A program made the position numbers and the translations under genes. The notes under the pieces are model-generated. The model was not told the DNA's origin and did not search any database. It saw nothing but the letters and a program-made list of their open reading frames with translations. Below are positions 15,375-24,144 of a DNA stretch of 64,000 nt, piece by piece. Within the stretch, counting starts at the first letter, position 1. Each line of letters opens with the position of its first letter. Source of the stretch: JAQBXX01 sp947085325 (lineage in GTDB: Bacteria; Pseudomonadota; Gammaproteobacteria; SURF-13); NCBI GenBank assembly GCA_947085325.1, contig CAMTVY010000015.1, positions 1 through 64,000 on the forward strand. Reading direction: 5' to 3'.

Positions 15375-16769
15375 TTACCGGCCAAGCCGGGCGCGTGCCC
15401 GTTGGAGCGCCGCGCGCACCTGCACCGGTGCAGTGCCGCCGACATGGTTGCGCGCAGCGACGGAGCCTTCCACGGTCAGTACGTCAAATACGTCCTGCCC
15501 GATCACAGGTGCATGCGCGCGTAACTCATCCAGTGTGAGTTGCTCCAGCATACGGCCGCTGTCGATGCAGTGGCGTACCGTCTTGCCTGCTATTTCGTGC
15601 GCGTCGCGGAACGGTACGCCCTTGCGCACCAGATAGTCCGCGAGATCGGTGGCGGTGGAGAAGCCGGCGCGTGCCGCACCCAGCATCGCCTCGCGATTGA
15701 CGCGCAGGGCTGCGATCATGTCGGCGTAGACATGGAGTGAGGCCTTGAGCGTGTCTACGGTGTCAAACAGCGGCTCCTTGTCCTCCTGATTATCCTTGTT
15801 GTAGGCCAGCGGCTGCGCCTTCATCAGCATGAGCAGCGCGACCAGATGGCCGGTGACACGGCCCGCCTTGCCCCGTACCAGCTCCGGCACATCGGGGTTC
15901 TTTTTTTGCGGCATGATGGATGAGCCGGTGCAGAAGCCATCACCCAGATCGACGAAGCCGAACTGGGTCGAAGACCACAGCACCAGCTCCTCGGAGAAGC
16001 GCGACAGGTGTGTCATGAGCAGTGCCGCCGCGCTCACGAATTCGATGATGAAGTCGCGGTCGCTGACTGCGTCGAGCGAGTTCTCGCACGGGGCAGTAAA
16101 GCCGAGCAGTTGCGCCGTGTAATTGCGGTCAATCGGGTAGCTGGTGCCGGCGAGCGCCGCTGCGCCGAGCGGCATGATGTTGACACGTGCACGGCACTCG
16201 CCAAGGCGCGCGGCATCGCGTGCCAGCATTTCAAACCAGGCCAGCAGGTGATGCCCAAACGTGACCGGTTGCGCGATCTGCAAGTGGGTGAAGCCGGGCA
16301 TGATGGTCTCGGCCTCGCGTTCAGCGAGATCCAGCAGCACGCCTTGCAGGCGGCCCAGTACTGCTTGTACTGCGTCAATTTCATCCCGCAGGTACAGGCG
16401 TATGTCCGTTGCCACCTGATCATTGCGCGAGCGTCCGGTGTGCAGCTTTTTGCCGGTTTCGCCAATACGCTCGATCAGGCGCGCCTCGATGTTCATGTGC
16501 ACGTCTTCCAGCGCTACTGACCAGGCAAAATTCCCCTGCTCGATGTCCTGTTCGATGGCTTGCAGCCCGCTCACGATTTTGTCGCACTCGGCGGGCGTCA
16601 ACACGCTCACGTGCGCGAGCATGCGTGCGTGGGCTATCGAACCGGCGATGTCATGCCGGTAAAGGCGATGATCGAATCCGACCGAGGCAGTGAAGGCTTC
16701 GACGAAGGTTTGTGTGGGTTCGCTGAAGCGGCCTGCCCAAGGCTTGTCGGTAGGTGAGTTTTTGGCCAT
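15375..16769 (-). CDS. argH: argininosuccinate lyase
   Basis: Splits argininosuccinate to arginine and fumarate. The fumarase-superfamily signature GSSIMPQKKNP and the N-terminal WAGRF are present. The ATG at 16769 (464 residues) is preferred over the upstream GTG at 16796, because a TATAAT box at 16805-16800 would start transcription just inside that GTG. It is divergent from algZ, the same argH/algZR/hem order as in Pseudomonas. Confidence 0.95.
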   Translation of the reverse strand: MAKNSPTDKPWAGRFSEPTQTFVEAFTASVGFDHRLYRHDIAGSIAHARMLAHVSVLTPAECDKIVSGLQAIEQDIEQGNFAWSVALEDVHMNIEARLIERIGETGKKLHTGRSRNDQVATDIRLYLRDEIDAVQAVLGRLQGVLLDLAEREAETIMPGFTHLQIAQPVTFGHHLLAWFEMLARDAARLGECRARVNIMPLGAAALAGTSYPIDRNYTAQLLGFTAPCENSLDAVSDRDFIIEFVSAAALLMTHLSRFSEELVLWSSTQFGFVDLGDGFCTGSSIMPQKKNPDVPELVRGKAGRVTGHLVALLMLMKAQPLAYNKDNQEDKEPLFDTVDTLKASLHVYADMIAALRVNREAMLGAARAGFSTATDLADYLVRKGVPFRDAHEIAGKTVRHCIDSGRMLEQLTLDELRAHAPVIGQDVFDVLTVEGSVAARNHVGGTAPVQVRAALQRARARLGR

Positions 16770-16799
16770 CTCGTGCGCGCTGTTGCCAGATGTCACAGT

Positions 16800-16805
16800 A
16801 TTATA
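16800..16805 (-). promoter_or_regulatory. -10 box of argH
   Basis: A perfect minus-strand TATAAT. The expected start near 16793 leaves a leader of about 24 nt before the ATG at 16769. The -35 region (about 16823-16828) is a poor match. Confidence 0.5.
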
Positions 16806-16903
16806 TGCTGTATTGGCAGGATTACTACGAGGTTCATGGGAAAGCCCCCCGCTCAGGCGCAGGGGAAAGACGGTGACAGGTATGGGCAGGTGAACGTGAG
16901 GCT

Positions 16904-17977
16904 ATGCACTTGAAGACCGCGAGGGCCGCAAACGACGTACTCTTCCTGCCCGATTTCTGTGGCATGCGCATGGTGCTGGCGCTGATGGTGATTTCCGAGC
17001 TGCTGGCCCTGGTGCTGGCGCTGGGGTCGTTGGAGAGCCGGGATCGCTGGGCAGACCTCGGGGTGATTTCATTGTTTGTGCAGTGGGTGGCGCTTACCGG
17101 GGCCGCGCTGCTGTGCTTCAGCCGCAGATGGCTGGCCCGCCTGCCCAACAGCACGGTTGCCGTGCTGAGTTATCTGTTACTGCTGGCCGTGACGGCATTG
17201 CTTAGCGAGGCGGTGTACTGGCTGCTGCAAGGTGAGGTCGTTGGCATGCCCGTAGCTGCCGGCTGGCGCCGGGATTTTCTGCTGCGCAACCTCGCGGTGA
17301 GCGCGGTCGTGAGTGCCGTGGCGTTGCGCTACTTTTACGTGCAGCACCAGTGGCGGCGCAACATCGAGTCGGAGAGCACGGCACGCATCCAGGCCCTGCA
17401 GTCGCGTATCCGCCCGCACTTCCTGTTCAACAGCATGAATGTCATCGCCAGCCTCACACGCAGCCGCCCGCAACTGGCGGAGGCGGCGGTGGAAAACCTG
17501 GCCGATCTGTTTCGCGCCAGTCTGGCCGATGCGCGCAACCGTGTGCCACTGCGTGAAGAGCTGGGCATGGCGCGCAAGTACCTGCATATCGAGCAGCTGC
17601 GCCTGGGTGAGCGCCTGCGCATGGAGTGGGACATGGATGCGGTGCCGGACGATGCGCTGATCCCGGTGCTCACCTTGCAACCGTTGCTGGAAAATGCCGT
17701 CTATCACGGCATAGAACCGCTGGCTGAGGGAGGTGATATCTCCATTCAGGGGCGGGAGGCCGGGGGTGTGATCGAGATCAGGCTCGGCAATCCCGTGACA
17801 CCACAGGGCGCGCCGTCGCGCGCATACAGCAATCACATCGGGGTGGACAACGTGCGCGAGCGTCTCGCGGCGTATTATGGGGCCAGCGCCGGGCTCACGA
17901 TTGAGGAGGCTGCGGAGCACAATGGCTGGCGCTACAGTATCAGCCTTCGCTTCCCTTATATGCGCGCAGACGCATGA
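16904..17977 (+). CDS. algZ: LytS/AlgZ-type membrane sensor histidine kinase
   Basis: The 357-residue product has about four transmembrane helices in the first 145 residues, no large periplasmic domain, and then a His_kinase domain of the LytS/YehU type. The phospho-acceptor motif is SRIRPHFLFNSMN (about 167-179) and the ATPase N box is LQPLLENAVYHGI. In Pseudomonas AlgZ (FimS) pairs with AlgR to control alginate and type IV pili. The start has GTGAGG just upstream. It overlaps algR by 4 nt. Confidence 0.9.
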   Translation: MHLKTARAANDVLFLPDFCGMRMVLALMVISELLALVLALGSLESRDRWADLGVISLFVQWVALTGAALLCFSRRWLARLPNSTVAVLSYLLLLAVTALLSEAVYWLLQGEVVGMPVAAGWRRDFLLRNLAVSAVVSAVALRYFYVQHQWRRNIESESTARIQALQSRIRPHFLFNSMNVIASLTRSRPQLAEAAVENLADLFRASLADARNRVPLREELGMARKYLHIEQLRLGERLRMEWDMDAVPDDALIPVLTLQPLLENAVYHGIEPLAEGGDISIQGREAGGVIEIRLGNPVTPQGAPSRAYSNHIGVDNVRERLAAYYGASAGLTIEEAAEHNGWRYSISLRFPYMRADA

Positions 17978-18708
17978 AGATTCTCATTGTCGATGACGAG
18001 GCCCTCGCACGCGAACGTCTGTGCGGGCTGGTCGCCGAACTCGGCGGCCACGAGATCGTAGGCGAGGCGGCCAACGGCAGGCAGGCGCTGGCGCAGGCCA
18101 CGCTGCTGCTGCCGGATACGGTGCTGATGGACATCCGTATGCCGGAGATGGACGGGATGGAGGCCGCCCTGCACCTTGCCGCACTGGAGCAACCGCCTGC
18201 CGTTATTTTCACCACGGCCTACGATGACCATGCGCTGGCTGCGTTCGAGGCGAACGCCACGGATTATCTGCTGAAGCCGATACGCAAGGAGCAGCTGGAA
18301 CGCGCGCTCGGCAAGGCGCGCCAGTGGAGCCGGGTGCAGCTTTCCGCAGTGCGTCGCGAGGGCGGGGGGCTGCGCACGCGCAGATACATCAGTGCCCGGG
18401 CGCGAGGGGGCCTCCAGCTCGTTCCGGTGACGGATATCGTGTACTTCAAGGCGGATCAGAAATACGTCACCGTACGCTACCGGGAGGGTGAGGTGCTTAT
18501 TGAGGATTCGCTCAAGGTGCTGGAAGAGGAATTCTGCGAACGCTTTGCGCGCATACACCGCAACTCACTGGTGGATGTGGCCAGCATTTCCGGTCTGGAG
18601 AAGAGCCATGCGGGCAATTGTCTGGTACGCCTGCGTGGCATGGAGGATACGCTCGAGGTCAGCCGCCGCCATGTGGCGGAGTTGCGCAGGCGCTTGCTGG
18701 CAGGCTGA
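17974..18708 (+). CDS. algR: LytTR-family response regulator
   Basis: A receiver domain (about 1-120; acceptor Asp53 in LMDIRMPEMDG, Thr in FTTAYDD, Lys in LLKPI) is joined to a C-terminal LytTR DNA-binding domain (about 140-244; DIVYFKADQKYVTVRY, IHRNSLV). Total 244 residues, the size of AlgR. ATGA overlap with algZ indicates coupled translation. Probable targets include type IV pilus or polysaccharide genes; pilA, algC and fimX are all in this window. Confidence 0.92.
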   Translation: MKILIVDDEALARERLCGLVAELGGHEIVGEAANGRQALAQATLLLPDTVLMDIRMPEMDGMEAALHLAALEQPPAVIFTTAYDDHALAAFEANATDYLLKPIRKEQLERALGKARQWSRVQLSAVRREGGGLRTRRYISARARGGLQLVPVTDIVYFKADQKYVTVRYREGEVLIEDSLKVLEEEFCERFARIHRNSLVDVASISGLEKSHAGNCLVRLRGMEDTLEVSRRHVAELRRRLLAG

Positions 18709-18840
18709 GGGATGGCGCCTGCTGCGCGCGCACCGAAATCCGTGCTGCGTAGCGCTAGCGTGTCGTGTACACTTTCGTTTTTCGCGGCGGACGCGGTATT
18801 TTATATGCATCCGCTGCGCCTCAAGCGTGCTGCAATTTAA

Positions 18841-18991
18841 GGAATCTCTGATTTATTCAGAGATTCCTGCGGCACACGGATGTGCCGCCATTTTTAAAAC
18901 ACGCAAGTGTTTGAAAAATGAAGAAAAGCAAAAACCACGTTTTTGCTTTTTGTCTCTGAAAATTCCAGGGATGGAATTTTTCAGAGTTTCC
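18841..18991 (+). repeat. five-hairpin element, family P2, copy A
   Basis: Five consecutive hairpins: H1 18841-18867 (GGAATCTCTGA arms, 11 bp), H2 18869-18888 (GCGGCACA/TGTGCCGC), H3 18891-18918 (AAACAC closed by a GCAA GNRA-type loop), H4 18924-18950 (AAAAGCAAAAA, 11 bp) and H5 18954-18986. The outer ends, GGAATCTCTGA and TCAGAGTTTCC, are also near-complementary. It occupies half of the 302-nt gap between algR and hemC and ends 19 nt before the hemC ATG. The rest of the gap (18709-18840) shows no gene or clear signal. Copy B is at 35936-36087, partial copy C at 31010-31096. Confidence 0.85.
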
Positions 18992-19010
18992 TTAATTTTC
19001 AGGTATTAAC

Positions 19011-19961
19011 ATGGCAACTCAGATACTGCGCATAGCTACGCGCAAAAGCCCGCTTGCACTATGGCAGGCCGAACACGTACGGGAGCGTTTGTTGGCGGCC
19101 CATCCCGGGCTGGAAGTGGAACTGGTGCGCATGACCACACAGGGCGACAGGATTCTCGATACGCCCCTGGCCAAAGTGGGGGGCAAGGGCCTGTTTGTGA
19201 AAGAGCTGGAGCAGGGTCTGCTCGAAGGCGCCGCCGACATTGCCGTGCACTCAATGAAAGACGTGCCGATGGAATTCCCGGCGGGCCTGCATCTGCCTGT
19301 CATAGGCCTGCGCGAAGACCCGCGCGATGCGTTTGTGTCCAACCGCTACGCTACGCTGGATGAGCTGCCGCAGGGGGCGTGCGTCGGCACCTCCAGCCTG
19401 CGCCGCCAGTGCCAGCTACAGGAGCGCCGGTCTGATCTGCGTATCGTGAGCCTGCGTGGTAACGTCAATACGCGCCTCGGGAAGCTTGACGGCGGTGAAT
19501 TTGATGCTGTCATTCTGGCCGCTGCTGGCCTGTTGCGACTGGGCTTCGGTGCCCGTATTACCCAGTTGCTGGAGCCGGAAGTGAGCCTGCCCGCCGTTGG
19601 CCAAGGGGCCATCGGCATCGAGTGCCGTAGCGGTGATGTTCGGGTACAAAACCTCATCGGCATGCTGGATGACGCTGAAACCCATAGCCGGGTAAGCGCG
19701 GAGCGCGCCATGAATCACCGCCTGCAGGGTGGTTGCCAGGTGCCGATTGCAGGTCATGCGCTGCTCGCTGCAGGTGTGCTCTCGCTGCGCGGACTGGTGG
19801 GGCGGCCCGACGGCAGCGAGGTGGTGCGCGGGACAGTGAGCGGCCCGCGAGCCCAGGCCGAGCAACTGGGTGTTGCGCTGGCCGATGATTTGCTCGCGCG
19901 CGGCGCGCGCGCGATTCTGCGTGATGTCTATGCCGACGAACGTTTCGCTGACACCCACTGA
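19011..19961 (+). CDS. hemC: porphobilinogen deaminase
   Basis: Polymerises four porphobilinogens to hydroxymethylbilane. The product is 316 residues. The dipyrromethane cofactor cysteine is Cys242 in GGCQVPIAG, the same number as in E. coli, and the catalytic Asp is in the VHSMKDVP segment. It is the first gene of hemCDXY. Its leader contains, or directly follows, the five-hairpin element. Confidence 0.97.
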   Translation: MATQILRIATRKSPLALWQAEHVRERLLAAHPGLEVELVRMTTQGDRILDTPLAKVGGKGLFVKELEQGLLEGAADIAVHSMKDVPMEFPAGLHLPVIGLREDPRDAFVSNRYATLDELPQGACVGTSSLRRQCQLQERRSDLRIVSLRGNVNTRLGKLDGGEFDAVILAAAGLLRLGFGARITQLLEPEVSLPAVGQGAIGIECRSGDVRVQNLIGMLDDAETHSRVSAERAMNHRLQGGCQVPIAGHALLAAGVLSLRGLVGRPDGSEVVRGTVSGPRAQAEQLGVALADDLLARGARAILRDVYADERFADTH

Positions 19962-20745
19962 TCCACTGGCCGGTGTTACCGTACTGGTGACGCGCCCGCG
20001 TCATCAGGCCGGGCGTTTGTGCCAGTTGATTGAGGCGCGCGGCGGGCATGCCGTTCTGTTCCCGGTGCTGGAGATCACGGAGATCGAGGACAGCAACCCT
20101 GCTCGCGAACTGATCGCACGTCTGGAAGAGTTCGACTTGGCAATTTTCGTAAGCGCTAACGCCGTGCAGATGGCTGCGCCCATGCTGGACGGGCGTGCGG
20201 ATTTTCCGGCCTGGCTGCAGGTCGCGGTGATCGGCAGGCGCACCGCCGAGGCATTGCAAACCCAAGGCCTGCGCGTCGATATCGTGCCCCAGGAAGGTTT
20301 CACCAGCGAGGCCTTGCTCGCGATGCCTGAAATGCATGAGATGCAGGGTAAGAGCGTGCTGATCTTTCGTGGCGCCGGCGGGCGTGAAGCGTTGGGCGAT
20401 ACACTGGCCCAGCGTGGCGCCCAGGTGAGTTATGCGGAAGTGTATCGGCGCGTGCGGCCTGCAGGCGAAGGCGTGGCGCTGACAAAGATATTGGAGGAGA
20501 ATCACACTCTGGTCATCGTTGTCACCAGCAACGAAGGGTTGCAAAACCTGTTTGAAATGGCGGGTGCGCGAGGACAGCCGTTGCTGCAGCGCGCCGTGCT
20601 CGTGGTAATGAGCAAGCGCAACGCCGAGCTTGCGCGAAGTTTGGGGTTCAGCGCATCGCCGGTAGTCGTCGAGCGAGCGGATGATGAGGGTCTGCTCGAT
20701 GCCGCGCTTGTCGCCGCCCGGAGCATGAGAAGAGGAGAGTCATGA
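19930..20745 (+). CDS. hemD: uroporphyrinogen-III synthase
   Basis: Closes hydroxymethylbilane with D-ring inversion to uroporphyrinogen III. Sequence conservation is low in this family. The opening VLVTRPRHQAG, the middle IFVSANAVQ and the C-terminal VVTSNEGLQNL fit, and the position between hemC and hemX is diagnostic. About 271 residues from the ATG at 19930; an ATG at 19924 is equally possible. It overlaps hemC by 32 nt. Confidence 0.9.
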   Translation: MPTNVSLTPTDPLAGVTVLVTRPRHQAGRLCQLIEARGGHAVLFPVLEITEIEDSNPARELIARLEEFDLAIFVSANAVQMAAPMLDGRADFPAWLQVAVIGRRTAEALQTQGLRVDIVPQEGFTSEALLAMPEMHEMQGKSVLIFRGAGGREALGDTLAQRGAQVSYAEVYRRVRPAGEGVALTKILEENHTLVIVVTSNEGLQNLFEMAGARGQPLLQRAVLVVMSKRNAELARSLGFSASPVVVERADDEGLLDAALVAARSMRRGES

Positions 20746-21833
20746 ACAACCAGGACAGCGCACAGGTTCACGACACGGCTCAAGATCCGCCGGCTGACAC
20801 GACCAGTGCGCCGGTCACCGCCTCGGGCAGGCGCCCCCGCCGGTGGCTGGCGCTGTTGGTGCTGGTTGTCGTGGTGACCGCAGGTGCGGCGCTCTATGGT
20901 GTGTGGCGGGTAGTGCAGCAGCAGGAAGGGCTCAGCCTGCAACTGGAAGAGTTGCGCACGGGCGTTCTGCAGGAAGACCGTATGCTGCAGGAACTGCGCG
21001 ATGAGCAGCAGGCGATGCAGGCCGATATTGGCGATCTGCGCACAGGCCTGTCCAGGGGTGCGTTGGTGCGGGCGGTGACCGAGGCCGGTTTTCTGGCGCG
21101 CATCGCCCATGATCATCTGGTTTTTGCGTATGACCTGCCCGGCGCCGTGGACGCGCTTGCGGCTGCAGAGTGGATCGTGCACGACGTGGACGATGTGCGT
21201 TTGGCGGAAGTCAAAAGACAGTTTGCCGATACGCTGCAGGTGTTGCGCCAGGTCAAGGCGCCTGACATTTCCCGGCTTGCGCTGCAATTGAAACGATGGG
21301 CGGCGCGCGTGGACGAATTGCCATTGGCCCGGAGATCCACGGCGTCCGCGCCACCGGCGGCTGTCACTGAGCCGTCGGGTCCGCGCTGGCAGGTTTTGCT
21401 GCGCGGCTTCTGGGCGGAGTTGAAAGGCCTGGTTACGGTGCGGCATGGGGATCAGGTCGCGGTACCGCTGATCACGCCCGAACAGCAGTACTTCCTGTAT
21501 CAAAACCTGCGACTGGAACTGGGGGCGGCACAAGCCAGCCTGCTGCATCGCGATACGCGCAACCTGCGCGCCAGTCTCGGCGCGGCACGCGACTGGATCA
21601 ACCGCTACTTTGATGTGCGTGCGGCAAACACCAAGGCGTTGCTTGCCGAGCTCGACGCGTTGGTGGAAATCGATATTGCACCACCGGCATTGCCCGAACT
21701 TTCCAGCTTGCAGCAAGCGTTGCACGATGTGCTGGCGGCGGTCACGAATAATGGTGAGCGTGCGCAAAAGACCGACCCTACCGAGGCAGGGCGCGTCGTA
21801 ATGGAGAGTAAGGCAGCGATTACGCCGCCATGA
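20742..21833 (+). CDS. hemX: HemX-like membrane protein
   Basis: The 363-residue product has a cytoplasmic, Pro/Ala-rich N-terminus, a single transmembrane helix at about 32-52 (WLALLVLVVVVTAGAALYGVW) and then a long helical/coiled-coil periplasmic region, the layout of proteobacterial HemX. Its old label as a uroporphyrinogen-III methyltransferase is not supported, since no SAM motif is seen. It probably supports heme-pathway organisation at the membrane. It overlaps both hemD and hemY by ATGA. Confidence 0.88.
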   Translation: MNNQDSAQVHDTAQDPPADTTSAPVTASGRRPRRWLALLVLVVVVTAGAALYGVWRVVQQQEGLSLQLEELRTGVLQEDRMLQELRDEQQAMQADIGDLRTGLSRGALVRAVTEAGFLARIAHDHLVFAYDLPGAVDALAAAEWIVHDVDDVRLAEVKRQFADTLQVLRQVKAPDISRLALQLKRWAARVDELPLARRSTASAPPAAVTEPSGPRWQVLLRGFWAELKGLVTVRHGDQVAVPLITPEQQYFLYQNLRLELGAAQASLLHRDTRNLRASLGAARDWINRYFDVRAANTKALLAELDALVEIDIAPPALPELSSLQQALHDVLAAVTNNGERAQKTDPTEAGRVVMESKAAITPP

Positions 21834-23035
21834 AATTTCTGCTATCGATCATTCTGGTGCTGATGCTGGCAGTGGGGCTCGGCATTGTGGTACAGACCGA
21901 CCCCGGCTACGTGTTGCTGAGCCGGGGCCACTGGTCAGTGGAAGTGACCTTGCTGGTGTTTGTGGCGTTGCTGCTGCTTGCCTTTCTGGCGGTATATTTT
22001 CTGCTGCGCTTTTTGGCCTATGCCTGGGGTATGCAGGGGCGTGTCAGGGCATGGCGCCGTGAGCGCCGCCGCCTCCAGGCGCGTGATGCGCTGCTTGCAG
22101 GCTTGCTCCAGATGGAGGAAGGCGAGTGGCGCAGTGCGGAGAGCGCGCTGCTACTGCATGTCGAGCACAGCGACACCCCCGTGCTGAATTATCTCGGCGC
22201 CGCGCGCGCCGCGCACCACGTCGGCGCACACGAACGCCGCGATGAGTACTTGCGGCTGGCGAGTGGCCACATGCCGCAGGCGGAAATCGCGATCGGGATT
22301 GCCCGGGCAAAATTCCAGCTTGAGCATCAACAACTGGATCAGGCCCTGACTACGGTCAACAACCTTTATCAGGTCGCTCCCCGGCATGGTTACGTGCTGC
22401 GCCTGCTGATGAAGCTGGCCCTGGCGCGCGGCGACTGGTGGCGGCTGTTGAATTTGCTGCCGGATCTGCGCAAGCGCAAAGTCATTCCGGTGCAGGAAGC
22501 AGATGCGCTGGAGGTCAATACCCATACCGCATTACTGGAAATGTCTGTGCAGGCGCAGGATGACGGCGCGGTGCACGCAGTGTGGAACCAGGTGCCGAGG
22601 CGATTGCAGAGCCACCCCCGGCTGGTGTTCCAGTATGCGCGCTATCAGAGTGCGCGAGGCAGGGGTGACGAGGCGGAGGGCATGCTGTACCGCACGCTGC
22701 GCAGTACGTGGGATGACGACTTGATCCGGCTCTATGGCCAGATCGAGGGCGAAGATACCACGGAGCAGCTTGCCCGTGCCGAAGACTGGCTGCATGCTCA
22801 CGATGATAATCCTGCGCTGTTGCTGACACTGGGGCGCTTGTGCATGCGCCACCGGCTGTGGGGCAAGGCGCGCACCTACCTTGAAGGCAGCCTCAGACTG
22901 GCTGCCCGGCCTGAGACCTGTCAGACGCTGGGCAGCCTGCATGAGCAGCTGGGCGAGCAGGCAGCGGCGCTGGAGTACTACCGGCGCGGATTGACGTTAA
23001 CGCAGGGCGGTGTGCAGTCCACAGTGCGCAGCTAA
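21830..23035 (+). CDS. hemY: HemY-type TPR membrane protein
   Basis: The 401-residue product has two N-terminal transmembrane helices (about 3-23 and 42-64) followed by a helical region with TPR-like repeats to the C-terminus. This is the proteobacterial HemY of the hemCDXY operon, unrelated to the Bacillus protoporphyrinogen oxidase of the same name. Precise function is unknown. It converges with the reductase gene at 23041 with only 5 nt between, and no terminator hairpin is visible. Confidence 0.88.
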   Translation: MKFLLSIILVLMLAVGLGIVVQTDPGYVLLSRGHWSVEVTLLVFVALLLLAFLAVYFLLRFLAYAWGMQGRVRAWRRERRRLQARDALLAGLLQMEEGEWRSAESALLLHVEHSDTPVLNYLGAARAAHHVGAHERRDEYLRLASGHMPQAEIAIGIARAKFQLEHQQLDQALTTVNNLYQVAPRHGYVLRLLMKLALARGDWWRLLNLLPDLRKRKVIPVQEADALEVNTHTALLEMSVQAQDDGAVHAVWNQVPRRLQSHPRLVFQYARYQSARGRGDEAEGMLYRTLRSTWDDDLIRLYGQIEGEDTTEQLARAEDWLHAHDDNPALLLTLGRLCMRHRLWGKARTYLEGSLRLAARPETCQTLGSLHEQLGEQAAALEYYRRGLTLTQGGVQSTVRS

Positions 23036-23040
23036 GCGCA

Positions 23041-24078
23041 TCAGCGTGTTGCCCCTGCTGGCAAGCTATCCTGCGCAAACTCAAACGGATCCGCATAAAA
23101 ATTTTCCTGCGGGAGGCCGTGCGCGATGAAATCACGGTGTGCGGCCTGCACCAGTACCGGCGGTCCGCTGGCATACACGTCGAAGGCATGCAGCGCAGGG
23201 TGGTCGCGCAGCACGACATCCGTCACATACCCCTGTGCGCCACGCCACGCATCCTCGGGCAGCGGCTGCGACAGCACGGGCGTATAGCGGAAGTGCGGAT
23301 GCTGCGTTTCCCAGGTGCGCACGCGTGCGTCGAGATAGAGGCCGCTGCGGCTAACAGCGCCCCAGTACAGGTGCAGGGGGCGGGTCACGCCCTCGGCAAA
23401 GGCATGTTCAAGGATGGCCTTGATGGGCGCGAAGCCGGTGCCGCCTGCAACAAAAATTACCGGGCGTGACGAGTCTTCGCGCAGATAGAAATTCCCGAGC
23501 GGGCCTTCGAGCCGTAACATCGTTTTTTCCTTGAACTCAAACTGGGCGCCGCCGGTGAAGCGTCCACCTTCGATGCGTTTGATGTGCAACTCGATGCGCT
23601 CATCGTCGTGCGGGGCATTGGCGATGGAGAAGCTGCGTCTGCGGCCATCGCGCAGCAGAAAGTCGATGTATTGTCCGGCGCGAAATCGCAGCCGCTCCGT
23701 GGGCGGGAGTTTGAGATAAACGCGTATGACATCGGGCGAGAGTTGCTCCAGACGCTCGACGCGGCACGGCAATATTTTTGGCGGGATGTCATCGGCGTCC
23801 GAAGTTTCATGTACCTCTACTGTCAGGTCGGAAACAGGGTGCGCCTGACACAGCAAGGCGTATCCGGCGTTCACGTCGGCGTCGCTGAGCGCCGGCGGTT
23901 TAAACGTGCCATAATTCACGCTACCGGCGAGCAGCCGGCTTTTGCAGGCGCCGCACGCACCACTGCGGCAGCCATAGGGGAAGGCGAGGCCACGACGCAG
24001 TGCGGCATCCAGGATGGTCTCGTGCGCGTCGACGCTGAACTCGTGACCTCCGGGCTGGACACGAACATTGAAATTCAT
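23041..24078 (-). CDS. 2Fe-2S ferredoxin / FAD / NAD(P)H reductase (AscD-like)
   Basis: The 345-residue flavoprotein has an N-terminal plant-type 2Fe-2S domain (Cys37, Cys42, Cys45, Cys77). An FAD domain follows, with RAGQYIDFLLRDGRRRSFSIANAP, and then an NAD domain with FVAGGTGFAPIKAIL. This layout is that of CDP-6-deoxy-3,4-glucoseen reductases and phenol-hydroxylase-type reductases. No deoxysugar genes are nearby, so a general flavin/iron-sulfur electron-transfer role is safer than the sugar-pathway name. Confidence 0.85.
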   Translation of the reverse strand: MNFNVRVQPGGHEFSVDAHETILDAALRRGLAFPYGCRSGACGACKSRLLAGSVNYGTFKPPALSDADVNAGYALLCQAHPVSDLTVEVHETSDADDIPPKILPCRVERLEQLSPDVIRVYLKLPPTERLRFRAGQYIDFLLRDGRRRSFSIANAPHDDERIELHIKRIEGGRFTGGAQFEFKEKTMLRLEGPLGNFYLREDSSRPVIFVAGGTGFAPIKAILEHAFAEGVTRPLHLYWGAVSRSGLYLDARVRTWETQHPHFRYTPVLSQPLPEDAWRGAQGYVTDVVLRDHPALHAFDVYASGPPVLVQAAHRDFIAHGLPQENFYADPFEFAQDSLPAGATR

Positions 24079-24144
24079 GCAGGTAGCTTGCGGGTTGGGT
24101 AAATCCTGCCACCATTATCGCTGTTTTCACGCCCTAGAGGAACC

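Noticed and set aside
18841..18991. Repeated hairpins considered as a CRISPR array
   Set aside because: The five hairpins differ from each other, are not a constant repeat with spacers, and the same chain recurs elsewhere as a unit; no cas genes are present.
20742..21833. HemX annotated as a SAM-dependent uroporphyrinogen-III methyltransferase
   Set aside because: No SAM-binding motif; the protein is a single-helix, coiled-coil type, so only the operon role is supported.
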